Virus record (IMG/VR): IMGVR_UViG_3300046516_001816
Span: 62,001 to 126,000 of that record
Reading direction: 5' to 3' (one strand)
DNA from: a virus
Length of the DNA stretch: 64,000 nt
Shown: positions 15,837 to 24,417 of the stretch, in pieces
Position numbering within the stretch: the stretch's first letter is position 1
Layout of the letters: each line of letters opens with the position of its first letter
Translations under genes and position numbers: made by a program
The notes under the pieces: generated by a model
The model's database searches: none
What the model was told of the DNA's origin: nothing
Seen by the model: only the letters and a program-made list of their open reading frames with translations

Positions 15837-16643
15837 ATGAGCGATTTTCAACGTGCTCCGCGCAAAAAGAATGCACTGGACAACCGTAAGCTGCATCTGT
15901 CGGCGCCGTGCCCCACGGCCAAAGGCAAGTGGTCCAGCTTCCAAGTGAACGTGTTCACCGCGGAAAAGACCGGCGAACCGAACCCGCGTATCACGGTGTA
16001 CACGCGTGACCCGGAAGATCAGGGCGAGTCGAAGAACTACGGCAAGATCCAGGCCAACCTCGACCCGGTCGTGTTCATGGCGCTGATGGTCAAGCTGCGC
16101 TGGATCATCGAAGGGCGTCCGGGCACGGAAGCCGAGCCGATCAAGGCTGACGGCGAAGACAAGGTGAAGATGGAGAACAAGAACTTCATCTTCCCGGGTG
16201 GCCGCAAGTCGGAAGAACCGGTCGTCGTGTCGGAAATTCACCTCGGCAAGGACGCTGACGGCGTGATCTGGATCTCGGTCACGGCCAAGGATCGTCCGCG
16301 CATCAAGTTCACGTTCGGCCCGAACCAGTTCCACAACCTGTTCCACAAGACGGGTGAACAGTTCAGCAAGGGCGAAGCGTCGCAACTGTGGGCACTCGGC
16401 TGGTGTCGTCTGATGGAAGAGATGATTCCGGAGTTCCTGATCAGCGACTACGTGGACATCCCCTACGATCCGAACGCAGCCAAGGGCGGCGGTGGCGGTG
16501 GCTTCAATCGCGGCGGTGGTGGCGGTGGCGGTTACAACCGCGGTGGCGGCGGTGGTGGCGGCGGCGGTGATCGTCCGTACAACAAGGGCAACATGTCGGG
16601 CACGAACGACACGGCCACGAGTGACGACGACATCCCCTGGTAA
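15837..16643 (+). CDS. SSB-like, Gly-rich single-stranded nucleic-acid-binding protein; ChmC candidate by position
   Basis: The 268-residue product has a beta-rich domain over residues 1-200, a long Gly/Arg/Asn tail of repeated FNRGG-type units (about 216-248) and the acidic tip TSDDDIPW. That tip is almost the DDDIPF end of bacterial SSB, which recruits replication proteins. Both features support single-stranded nucleic-acid binding. Position gives another reading: in phiPA3 the protein directly upstream of the fifth non-virion RNAP subunit is, as I recall, ChmC (gp61), an RNA-binding protein of the phage nucleus. Here the next gene is the gp68-like subunit. Codon use is strongly biased, implying abundance. 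ATG at 15837 follows TTAAGGAAAAACC. Confidence 0.6.
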   Translation: MSDFQRAPRKKNALDNRKLHLSAPCPTAKGKWSSFQVNVFTAEKTGEPNPRITVYTRDPEDQGESKNYGKIQANLDPVVFMALMVKLRWIIEGRPGTEAEPIKADGEDKVKMENKNFIFPGGRKSEEPVVVSEIHLGKDADGVIWISVTAKDRPRIKFTFGPNQFHNLFHKTGEQFSKGEASQLWALGWCRLMEEMIPEFLISDYVDIPYDPNAAKGGGGGGFNRGGGGGGGYNRGGGGGGGGGDRPYNKGNMSGTNDTATSDDDIPW

Positions 16644-16680
16644 GCCGTGTAGTAACATAACGACATAGCAGGTACGGGGT

Positions 16681-16712
16681 AGCCGGGTGCGTGGGGTTCT
16701 TCGCATCCGGCT
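16681..16712 (+). terminator. Hairpin after the SSB/ChmC-like gene
   Basis: AGCCGGGTGCG (16681-16691) pairs with CGCATCCGGCT (16702-16712), an 11-bp stem with one G-T pair. No T tract follows, so it may stabilise the 3' end rather than terminate. Confidence 0.5.
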
Positions 16713-16747
16713 CGTAGGACCAATAACGAATCCAAACCAAACACAGT

Positions 16748-16757
16748 TATATATCAT
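16748..16757 (+). promoter_or_regulatory. Candidate early promoter (TATATATCAT)
   Basis: TATATATCAT lies about 100 bases before the gp68-like gene and matches the TATATCAC/T motif set. Confidence 0.45.
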
Positions 16758-16850
16758 CTCCTAGAGTAGTATCCCCGATCTATTTAGGAGCTGATGTGTA
16801 ATGACCAAGGAAGCAGCACTGATGTACGTTCCTTTTAGGAGGCCGGTAAA

Positions 16851-18419
16851 TTGGAACTGCAAATAAGCAAGATTAGTCTATCCGAGACAAGCCGTTCGGA
16901 AGTGAGTATTCTCCATCGTGGTCAGCAGCTCGACTTCAATGTCTCTGACTACAAAGGGATCATGCGTGATCTCAAGCATGACATCTTCGGCGAAATCAAC
17001 GCCTTCTGGTCCTGGCTACCGTTGCCAGAGCAAGACGCCATCTTTGCGGCTTACCGCGACATCAAAAACGTTTTTCAGGAATACCCCAGCAATGAGCAAC
17101 TGATGCTTCGGTTGTTCGGGCTGGTCGCGAAGCTGGTCAACCTGCACCAGCTCGACAAGATCAAGCACTGGATGGATTTTCACGAGAAGATCTATTACCC
17201 GCCGGATCTGAAGCAAGTGTTCATTCAGCATGAAATGCCGGGCACGGCAGAAGGCACGTACCTCTTCGAGGACTATGCGTGGCTCGTCGGCCTGTCGATC
17301 GTGCTGCGGCCGATGTTTCCGGTGTGGGGCGAATTTATCGCCTACATCAAAGAAGACTTCGGCCCGAACTGGAAAGAGTATTACGCGTTCCAGTTGTTGT
17401 CCCAGTCGTATCTGGCGCACTCGATTCCGATGGAGCGTCTGCGGGTGTATGTGAAATCGATGGTGGCCAGCGAAAAGAAGGTGGACGTGGCCAATTCGGC
17501 GCACATCTTGCATGGCGGCGTGTCGGTGGAAGATTACCCGGAATGGGTGATTGGGCTGGTGTTGGTGCGCAAGCTGATCATCGGGGACGTGAAGGGCATG
17601 GATCCGAAGGCGCATTTGGCCAGCCAGATCTTTAACTTCATCAAGTACAAGACCAAGCCGCGCAGCGATAACGGCTTCTCGGGCATTGTGCGTGAAAAGC
17701 GCCTGGAAGGTCAGGGGCAGGGTGACGAGAATCAGCAGTCGAAGCTCGAAGCCAACAAGGTGAAAGCCCCGGTGTCAGAAGGCCGGATTGCCCCGATCCT
17801 GTACTACGCGCGCGATATGCGTCACGTGGCTTTGCAGATCTGTCCGGATCTTCCGCTCGATATGCTGGAGCAGTCGTTCGAGTCGATCATGCATCGGGGG
17901 TTTGAGATTCATCACAAGCACCAGGCCGTGCTCTTGATGTATATCTTGAAGTACCGCAGCCAGATCAGTCCGCGCTCGATTCACCACTTCATCTTCAATG
18001 CCAAGCGCGAAGCCATGGCAGCTGCGCAAGCCATCTATTGGCATAAGGGCTACTACGAACTGGCGGGTCTCGTCAGTGCCGTGGCACGGCCCAATATCGA
18101 TGAGCATACGGCAGCCGAAGGCGGTCCTCGCCAACGCCTGTCGCAAGCGACCATCGAAGAACTGACGAAGTGGTTCCCCCACCCGCGTCGTCAGGGCGGT
18201 AAACAAAAAGCACAGCGGCTGCCGACCTCGGCCGAAGTGTCCATCGAATTGGTCGATAAAGGGTTGTCGGAACACGCGTGGGTGCTCACTCTTCCCCAGG
18301 AGTGGGTCGGGATTCTGAAACAGAACCCCGGTACCAACGATCGTAGCTATGGTGTACCCGGCAACCTCAAAGTAAAACTCGCGCAACTCGCAATTGCGTT
18401 TGCCTCAAGGAGCTTCTAA
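16851..18419 (+). CDS. Putative non-virion RNAP fifth subunit (phiKZ gp68-like by size and position), TTG start
   Basis: Starts at TTG 16851 behind a strong AGGAGG ribosome site. The 522-residue product is mostly helical, contains a linker-like charged stretch (about residues 285-305, KRLEGQGQGDENQQ) and shows no catalytic motif. In phiKZ the non-virion polymerase has a fifth subunit, gp68, of about this size and without bacterial homologues, needed for promoter recognition. It is encoded a few genes before gp71-73 (beta C-part) and gp74 (beta' C-part). Here the same order is seen: this gene, two more genes, then those two RNAP subunits. Sequence identity to gp68 was not checked. Confidence 0.5.
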   Translation: MELQISKISLSETSRSEVSILHRGQQLDFNVSDYKGIMRDLKHDIFGEINAFWSWLPLPEQDAIFAAYRDIKNVFQEYPSNEQLMLRLFGLVAKLVNLHQLDKIKHWMDFHEKIYYPPDLKQVFIQHEMPGTAEGTYLFEDYAWLVGLSIVLRPMFPVWGEFIAYIKEDFGPNWKEYYAFQLLSQSYLAHSIPMERLRVYVKSMVASEKKVDVANSAHILHGGVSVEDYPEWVIGLVLVRKLIIGDVKGMDPKAHLASQIFNFIKYKTKPRSDNGFSGIVREKRLEGQGQGDENQQSKLEANKVKAPVSEGRIAPILYYARDMRHVALQICPDLPLDMLEQSFESIMHRGFEIHHKHQAVLLMYILKYRSQISPRSIHHFIFNAKREAMAAAQAIYWHKGYYELAGLVSAVARPNIDEHTAAEGGPRQRLSQATIEELTKWFPHPRRQGGKQKAQRLPTSAEVSIELVDKGLSEHAWVLTLPQEWVGILKQNPGTNDRSYGVPGNLKVKLAQLAIAFASRSF

Positions 18420-18421
18420 TA

Positions 18422-19951
18422 ATGTTCGCACAAGCCACCACCCGTATTGGTATCAAGCGTCTGGTTCTGATGGAAACCGGCCGTTACGACACGCAGTTCC
18501 GGCGCCCGTATCAGTATCAAGCCACGGGCCATGCCATCAATGCGCTCACCGAAGCCGTCGGCGGGGCCCAGAAGTTCACCGCGAGTCAGCTCGCGGGGGT
18601 TGCTAACCAGATCGTCGCGCCGTCGGCGCAAGCCGAATCCACCATTCAGATCGGTGGCGTGTCGTGGAATGAACGCCGACTGCGCTTCATGATGGAAGTC
18701 GAGTGCAAGCAGCTGGCCGGCGGCTCGATCATGGTGACGGTGTTGGGTTATACCGACTACCCCGGCGTGATCGTGCATTCGGCCGCGATCGATCCGAACA
18801 TGACGTTCTATATCAACTCGATTGTGAGCGTGCGTCGGACCATCGAAACCACCCCGCTGGGTGCGCAAACGTATTCGAATATCGTCGACAATTCGCACGT
18901 GCTCGTCGATCCGAATTACGGGGGCGTGCACCAGATGAATCCCGCGCACAAAATGCGTCCGGAAGACGTCTATGCGACGATGTCGATGTCGCATCTGGGC
19001 GGGCTCTCTAATGCCGTGGATCTGCGTACCGTGCTCGATCATCAACCGATCGCCTCGAAGCGCAGCAACTCGGTGGCGGCCAGCTACGCCGCGGACATGC
19101 TGAGCGGCTTTACGCGCGCAGCCGTGGATGCGAACTTCGGCATGAACAAGCCGGAAGACATCTTCGAGAATGCCCGTGGCTATACGCAGGAATCGATGCT
19201 CACGATGAATCCGTTCTTCAAGGCGATCACCACCTTCCGTGATGGTTTCGTGTCGAACTTCTTCTCGTGGCGCGATCTGCAAGCGCTCGACCCGAACGTG
19301 GATAACGTGACGGTGGTGACGATGCTGGGCCAAACGCAGATGACCGCGTCGAGCCAACTCACCGCATACGACTGCACGATGGGTGGTGCTGCGCCCTGGG
19401 GTGCCTCGGATCGTCAGACGATGGTCGCGACGATTCTGTCGCAATCGATTCCGTCGTTGATGGCGGACTTCGGTCTCACGGTGGTCGCGTTTGCGACGAC
19501 CAATCGGCGGGTGTTTGCCGATGCGATCAATGCTGCGGGGCCGTTCTCGATGCAAAGCCGGATCTCGACGCGTATTGCCGACATCCAAAGCTTCGCGGAA
19601 TTCGACATGGCGCCGTATATGGATCACTTCGTCGCGAAGTTGGAGAAACTCGTCTTTACCGACGTGTCCTTCAATAACGAAACGGACTTCTATATCGAGA
19701 TGCGGGCCGACATCCTGGGTGAAACCTGGATCAAGCTCTCGCTCGACGGCGGCATGGAGTACACGTTTGTGACGCCAAGCTTTGCCGACGCGCTGATGGC
19801 CCCGGTTGTGACGACCAACAATCAGCTGCACTCGGAACTCTCCTCGGGAATGGAGGCGGTCCTGCATCACGTGGCCGATCACTCGGGCATGGGTTTCTCG
19901 GTCAACAACGGCACTCAGGCAGCACCGGCAAATCTGTTCGGTGTCATCTAA
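18422..19951 (+). CDS. Conserved jumbo-phage protein (509 aa), phiKZ gp69 position
   Basis: ATG at 18422, two bases after the previous stop, with AGGAGCTTCTAATA upstream. The 509-residue product has a mixed alpha/beta pattern with long beta-rich parts (SIMVTVLGYTDYPGVIVH) and no membrane segment or nucleotide-binding motif. Its codons are well adapted, suggesting good expression. In phiPA3 the two proteins at this place (gp63 and gp64, from memory) were found next to the nucleus shell by proximity labelling, so a nucleus-associated role is a reasonable guess. A virion role cannot be excluded. Confidence 0.6.
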   Translation: MFAQATTRIGIKRLVLMETGRYDTQFRRPYQYQATGHAINALTEAVGGAQKFTASQLAGVANQIVAPSAQAESTIQIGGVSWNERRLRFMMEVECKQLAGGSIMVTVLGYTDYPGVIVHSAAIDPNMTFYINSIVSVRRTIETTPLGAQTYSNIVDNSHVLVDPNYGGVHQMNPAHKMRPEDVYATMSMSHLGGLSNAVDLRTVLDHQPIASKRSNSVAASYAADMLSGFTRAAVDANFGMNKPEDIFENARGYTQESMLTMNPFFKAITTFRDGFVSNFFSWRDLQALDPNVDNVTVVTMLGQTQMTASSQLTAYDCTMGGAAPWGASDRQTMVATILSQSIPSLMADFGLTVVAFATTNRRVFADAINAAGPFSMQSRISTRIADIQSFAEFDMAPYMDHFVAKLEKLVFTDVSFNNETDFYIEMRADILGETWIKLSLDGGMEYTFVTPSFADALMAPVVTTNNQLHSELSSGMEAVLHHVADHSGMGFSVNNGTQAAPANLFGVI

Positions 19952-19997
19952 CAATTAAAACAAGGCGGGCTGTGAGACAATTGCAGCCTGAACAAAT

Positions 19998-21587
19998 ATG
20001 GCAATGACTTTGCTCGAGTTGTATAAGAGCATGATGGACACCGCGGGCATGATCGTCACGGAAGACCATCTGGTGTCCGGCGTGGTGCGCACGAAGGAAG
20101 ATGGTAAGCTGCACACCAACATCATGCCGGTGACGATCAAGGGCAAGCGGCTCGCGCTGCCGGCCCAGTCGATCCTGTCGATTCCGGACAAGAGCGGCAT
20201 CGTCGTGTTTCATCCGCTGATGGAACCGGTCGGGCGGGGTGAATCGGAAATCCTCGAGAAGTATCGCAACGCGTTGATGTATCGCCTCAATGACGTGGCG
20301 GCTTCGCAACTCGTGGAACTGACGGTCATCACCGGTGACGTGAACGGGCAATCGACGATGACCCCGGATCAGACGGAATTCCTGATGAAGGTGAAGGGCG
20401 TCGATGACGAGTTTCTCAAGAAGCTCGGCAAGATCCTCAACCAGATGCCGCACGATCAGACCGCGCGCCGTATCGTCACGTTCTTCCTGAAGAAGACCGG
20501 CACGGTCAACGACAAGCGCTACAAGCGTGTGGGCGTGGTGACGTTCCCGCTGTATGAGGAACTGCACAAACCCCCGACGGTCACGGTGATTCCGGCGACC
20601 AAGAAGGGCGAGAAGGACACGAAGAAGACGGAGTACGACGTCTACGGCGTGAAGTGTCGCGTGAAGGATCGCGAACTCCTGATCGCGCTGCTCGAGTATA
20701 TGTTCCCGAACATCGCGGTGCCGGGCGCATACAACAAGGGCAGTGATTCGGATATTGCGGCGAATCTGGATGCCCTGATGCACGCAGCGTTGGGCGTGAT
20801 TGAAGCGCTCAATTCGGTCACGGAAATCTTCGAAGACCGGATCCCGAAGGAAGAGGATCTGTTCATCAACGCGGACTGGAAAGAGACGTTCTTCAATCTG
20901 GACGTGATGCTGAACGCGATTCGCATGGTGCCGATGCAAGCGGGCAATGAAGGCACCACTGCCGACGAACCCGCCGGTCATCAGAAGGTTCAAGCACCCG
21001 TGCCGCACGCGGGACTGCATGTACCGACTCCGCCTGCCTATGCGCCGCCGCCGATTGTTACGGCACCCACGGCACCCACGGCACCGGTGCATCAGCCCAC
21101 CAACGCACCGGTTCAAGCTGCGCCGTCCGCATCTGCGAGCAATGGCACGGCACTCGATAGCTTTTTGGCGCAACGCGAGCAAGAACGTGCGCGTCAGCAG
21201 CAACTCGAACAGGGCTGGAAAGCCGTGACGCATATGGGGTCCGCACCGGTTCCGTCGGTTCAGCCTCCGTACAATCCGGCAGCAGCTTTCATGCCGCCGG
21301 GCGCACAAGGCTATTATCCGCAAGCGCCGATGATGCCGGTGGCGCAACCCGTGCATACGGGTCGTGGGTTGGACTTCGGTAGTGTGCTCGCGACCAATCC
21401 GGCCGTGCTGTACGCGTCGGGCGGTCCGCAAGTGGGGATGATGCAAGGTCAGCCCCAGCCGCAAACGTCACGCTACTTCTCCCAGTTCACGGGGCAGCAG
21501 CCGATGATGCAGCAACCCATGCAACAGCCCATGCAGCAACCGGGCTATTACCCGCAGCAACCGATGGGCTATCAACGCACCATCTAA
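19998..21587 (+). CDS. Conserved jumbo-phage protein with disordered Pro/Gln-rich tail (529 aa), phiKZ gp70 position
   Basis: ATG at 19998 has a weak ribosome site and follows a small hairpin (GGCTG/CAGCC). Residues 1-315 look ordered, with a beta-rich start and a helical part. Residues 316-529 are low-complexity: Pro/Ala/Thr repeats (TAPTAPTAP), then Gln/Met/Pro repeats (QQPMQQPMQQP) and a Tyr-containing end (GYYPQQPMGYQ). Such tails often mediate weak multivalent contacts. The gene sits between the gp68-like and beta C-terminal RNAP genes and may act with the RNAP or with the nucleus. Function unknown. Confidence 0.6.
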   Translation: MAMTLLELYKSMMDTAGMIVTEDHLVSGVVRTKEDGKLHTNIMPVTIKGKRLALPAQSILSIPDKSGIVVFHPLMEPVGRGESEILEKYRNALMYRLNDVAASQLVELTVITGDVNGQSTMTPDQTEFLMKVKGVDDEFLKKLGKILNQMPHDQTARRIVTFFLKKTGTVNDKRYKRVGVVTFPLYEELHKPPTVTVIPATKKGEKDTKKTEYDVYGVKCRVKDRELLIALLEYMFPNIAVPGAYNKGSDSDIAANLDALMHAALGVIEALNSVTEIFEDRIPKEEDLFINADWKETFFNLDVMLNAIRMVPMQAGNEGTTADEPAGHQKVQAPVPHAGLHVPTPPAYAPPPIVTAPTAPTAPVHQPTNAPVQAAPSASASNGTALDSFLAQREQERARQQQLEQGWKAVTHMGSAPVPSVQPPYNPAAAFMPPGAQGYYPQAPMMPVAQPVHTGRGLDFGSVLATNPAVLYASGGPQVGMMQGQPQPQTSRYFSQFTGQQPMMQQPMQQPMQQPGYYPQQPMGYQRTI

Positions 21588-21591
21588 GCTA

Positions 21592-21632
21592 ACGGCATAA
21601 AGGGGCGCCTCTCGGGGCGCCCTTTTCTTTTG
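21592..21632. terminator. Bidirectional terminator between convergent genes
   Basis: ACGGCATAA (21592-21600) precedes the stem GGGCGCC/GGCGCCC (about 21603-21622), followed by TTTTCTTTT. It lies between the plus-strand gene ending at 21587 and the minus-strand gene ending at 21634 and can serve both. Confidence 0.7.
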
Positions 21633-21633
21633 T

Positions 21634-21999
21634 TCAAGACGAGATAATGCTGCTCGTCATATAGGCCGAACGCAGTTGTTCGAGAATCGTGATCGAAGCG
21701 ACCAGCAGTGCACCGGGACCCGGCGGGACAAATTGCTCTGGACCCGTTAGATTGTTCAGGCGCATATTCACCCAATGAAACTGGGGCGCCATATTGATTT
21801 GCTGAAAGTAGCCAAAGAGATCTTTCTCGTTTTCCCACACGTCCTGAGCGGAGACGCTGATGACCTGAGTACTCTGATGCGTGCGTAACCACGCCATATG
21901 GTCTTCGAGCACTTGCCGAAAACCGTCATCATAGTACTCAGCGGGGCCCGGATTAAACATCAAGTTGTTAATCGGGGCGCTACTGGTAGTCGTGGCCAT
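21634..21999 (-). CDS. Hypothetical protein (121 aa)
   Basis: The only minus-strand gene in the 16-33 kb block. On the minus strand AGAGGAACAAC precedes its ATG at 21999. The 121-residue product has an N-terminal low-complexity start (MATTTSSAP), a helical middle (GFRQVLEDHMAWLRTHQ) and a hydrophobic, Pro/Gly-containing end. No family is recognised. It shares its upstream region (22000-22104) with the divergently transcribed RNAP beta gene, so both may be controlled from the inverted repeat there. Confidence 0.6.
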   Translation of the reverse strand: MATTTSSAPINNLMFNPGPAEYYDDGFRQVLEDHMAWLRTHQSTQVISVSAQDVWENEKDLFGYFQQINMAPQFHWVNMRLNNLTGPEQFVPPGPGALLVASITILEQLRSAYMTSSIISS

Positions 22000-22023
22000 G
22001 TTGTTCCTCTAAATAACTTCAGT

Positions 22024-22033
22024 GATATATCAT
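22024..22033 (+). promoter_or_regulatory. Candidate early promoter (GATATATCAT) within an inverted repeat
   Basis: GATATATCAT lies 81 bases before the RNAP beta gene. CTTCAG (22017-22022) and CTGAAG (about 22064-22069) flank it as an inverted repeat, so a related sequence also faces the minus-strand gene at 21634-21999. Confidence 0.45.
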
Positions 22034-22104
22034 CTTCGTAGACGCATTCACAGAATGATGTCGCTGAAGCAAACAATCTGTAACTAAACCAAGGAAACAT
22101 CATC

Positions 22105-24366
22105 ATGCTTGAGACCCATTCGACACCCATCGCCCAAGCTGTACGGCGACGCGGTGTCCTTCGTGATGAACCCAATGAGCTTTCCCCCGAGCTCTTGAAC
22201 GTGTGCGGGATGAATCCCCTCGACCAGCACAACTCCTCGTCTCGAAAGCAGATGTTCGCCTCGCACTTGGGACAGTGCCTGGTGATCAACGGCGCCACCG
22301 AGAAGCGCTTGCAATCGGGCACCGAGCGTGAGTTCGGTAAGTATACGTTTTCGACGAAGATTCCCGTGGGCTGCAAAGTCATCAAGGTGATCAATCGTTA
22401 TCGGGAAACCTGGGGCCAGGATTCGGTCCTGAAAGACAAGAACGACAATCCCGAGACGGTCATCATTTACGAAGACGTGCAGACCAAAGAAGTCGGCTCC
22501 GTGTCGGTGAAACAGTACACGTCGAACCACTCGTATTTCGGCTTCAAGAACAAGATCAACCCGGTGGTCAACCGCGTGCACCAGGACGACCATTTGCCGG
22601 CGGGTACGATCCTCACCAATTCGCCGTCGGTGACGATGACTGAAGGCGAGAGCCCGATCATCAAGTCGTACAACTATGGGCGCGAATGCAATATCGCGTA
22701 CATGAGCCATCCGGCGACGTCTGAAGATGGGATTTTGATTAGCCAGAAGGTGCTGCGCGAGTTCGGGTTCAAGAAGTACGAAACGCGCGTGGTGGAGTTC
22801 GGCAACAAGAGCTTTCCGCTGAACACCTACGGCGACGAGAATGTCTTTAAGGCGTTCCCGGATATTGGCGAGCCGATCCGGCCCGATGGCTTATTGATGG
22901 CGTTTCGTCCGTACGAGAAAACCGATCAGAGCTACGATCGTGAACTGGCCTTGGTCGAGCAATCGATCTATGACCTGATGGAGATCGATCATGTCTTCGA
23001 CAAACTGGTGTATGCAGACGGCCCCGGTGGGCGTGTCGTGGACATCCGTGTGCATCATGACACGAAGGCCACGAATTCGCCGACACCGATCGGCATGGAC
23101 ACGCAAGCCATGCGTTACGATGCTGCGCGTCGCATCTTCTATCAAGACATCGTCGCGGAATGGCGTCGTCTTGAACGAGATCGCCGTGAATCGCTGCGTA
23201 TCACGCCGGAATTCCATCGCCTGGTGGTCGAAGCGTTGGCAGTGGTGCACGAAACGCAAGAGCGCGTGTTCAAGCTTTACCGCAAGGCGCCGCTTGACGA
23301 TTGGCGCATTGAGTTTGTGATCGAGTACGATGTCATTCCGACGATCGGCTTTAAGCTGACCGATAGCGCCGGTGGTAAGGGCGTCATCTGTCATGTGGTG
23401 CCGGACGACTGGATGCCGACGGACGCCGATGGGAATCGTGCGGACATCGTGATGGATCCGAACTCCACGGTTTCCCGGATGAATCTGTCCCGGAAATACG
23501 AGCAGTATATCAACGCGCACAGTCGTGACGTGACCAAACAGATTCGTAGCTGGTTTGGCATCGAAGCGAAAGATCGGGAAATCATCCACAAGGTGCAGAC
23601 GATCGAGCGTCAGAACAAGCCGCTGTTTGATCAGGCTTGGAAGTATCTGATGCGCTACTACGAGATCACCACGCCGATCATGCAGTCGTGGTTTGAAGCG
23701 GGCGGCTATATGAAGACCGCGGCCGAGCATCTGGCCGAGATCATCAAAAACGGGATCAGCCTGTGGAAGCCGACGAACTGTCCGCGCGAGAGCTCGGACA
23801 TCGTGCGCATGCTCGAAGCGGAGTATCCGTCGACCTATGGACCGGTCACCTACGTGGGCAATTCGGGCCGCCGAGTCACGACCAAGGTGAAGGTGCGCAT
23901 TGGCAGCGTGTATATCATCCTGTTGGAGAAGACCGCAGACGATTGGTCCGCGGTGTCCTCCGGTCGCACGCAGCATTACGGCGTGTTGGCGCAAGTGGGC
24001 AACCAGGACAAGTATACGCAGCCGTATCGCAGCCAGCCGATTCGTGCCTTTGGTGAAGCTGAAATCCGGATTGCGGCGTCCTACGCCGGCCAGCGGGTCA
24101 CCGCGGAAATCATGGACCGTAACAACAATCCCGAGACGCACAAGGCGATTGTCGAAGCGATTCTGGATGCGGAGGAACCGAGCAATATCTACAACGCCGT
24201 GGACCGTGCGAAGATCCCGTACGGCGGCTCGAGACCGCTGCAACTCGTTAAGCACATCCTGGCGTGTTACGGCGTGCGGTTTGTGTATACCCCGTACAAC
24301 GCACCGAAGGTCGATTATCGGACCTTGCCGCAGCAGACGGGTCATGCGTCGTTGACCGCGCACTAA
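22105..24366 (+). CDS. RNA polymerase beta subunit, C-terminal part (non-virion RNAP, phiKZ gp71-73-like)
   Basis: Bears the C-terminal half of RNAP beta, 753 residues. Visible landmarks are YGRECNIAYMSHPATSEDG (about residues 191-209), the start of the beta active-site domain with its Glu-Asp pair, and GFKLTDSAGGKGVI followed by DDWMP, DADGNRADIVMDP and SRMNLSRKYEQ near residues 414-470. These match the bacterial sequence around the two active-site lysines and the DENG/DIVLNP/SRMN region. A large segment after residue 500 has no bacterial counterpart that I recognise. ATG at 22105 follows CCAAGGAAACATCATC. The order beta C-part, beta' C-part, helicase is that of phiKZ gp71-73, gp74, gp75 (from memory). 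Confidence 0.85.
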   Translation: MLETHSTPIAQAVRRRGVLRDEPNELSPELLNVCGMNPLDQHNSSSRKQMFASHLGQCLVINGATEKRLQSGTEREFGKYTFSTKIPVGCKVIKVINRYRETWGQDSVLKDKNDNPETVIIYEDVQTKEVGSVSVKQYTSNHSYFGFKNKINPVVNRVHQDDHLPAGTILTNSPSVTMTEGESPIIKSYNYGRECNIAYMSHPATSEDGILISQKVLREFGFKKYETRVVEFGNKSFPLNTYGDENVFKAFPDIGEPIRPDGLLMAFRPYEKTDQSYDRELALVEQSIYDLMEIDHVFDKLVYADGPGGRVVDIRVHHDTKATNSPTPIGMDTQAMRYDAARRIFYQDIVAEWRRLERDRRESLRITPEFHRLVVEALAVVHETQERVFKLYRKAPLDDWRIEFVIEYDVIPTIGFKLTDSAGGKGVICHVVPDDWMPTDADGNRADIVMDPNSTVSRMNLSRKYEQYINAHSRDVTKQIRSWFGIEAKDREIIHKVQTIERQNKPLFDQAWKYLMRYYEITTPIMQSWFEAGGYMKTAAEHLAEIIKNGISLWKPTNCPRESSDIVRMLEAEYPSTYGPVTYVGNSGRRVTTKVKVRIGSVYIILLEKTADDWSAVSSGRTQHYGVLAQVGNQDKYTQPYRSQPIRAFGEAEIRIAASYAGQRVTAEIMDRNNNPETHKAIVEAILDAEEPSNIYNAVDRAKIPYGGSRPLQLVKHILACYGVRFVYTPYNAPKVDYRTLPQQTGHASLTAH

Positions 24367-24375
24367 AAAGAACAA

Positions 24376-24402
24376 AGGGGTGTCAGATGGCCATAGGCAC
24401 CC
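24376..24402 (+). terminator. Hairpin between RNAP subunit genes
   Basis: GGGGTG (24377-24382) pairs with CACCCC (24397-24402), followed by GCGAACAAGGAAAC, which serves the next gene. No T tract, so this may be an attenuator or RNA-processing site. Confidence 0.4.
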
Positions 24403-24417
24403 CGCGAACAAGGAAAC

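Noticed and set aside
16801-16866. 21-codon leader peptide overlapping the TTG start of the gp68-like gene
   Set aside because: Its AAGGAAG is inside the frame and not ahead of its start, and there is no sign of attenuation structure.
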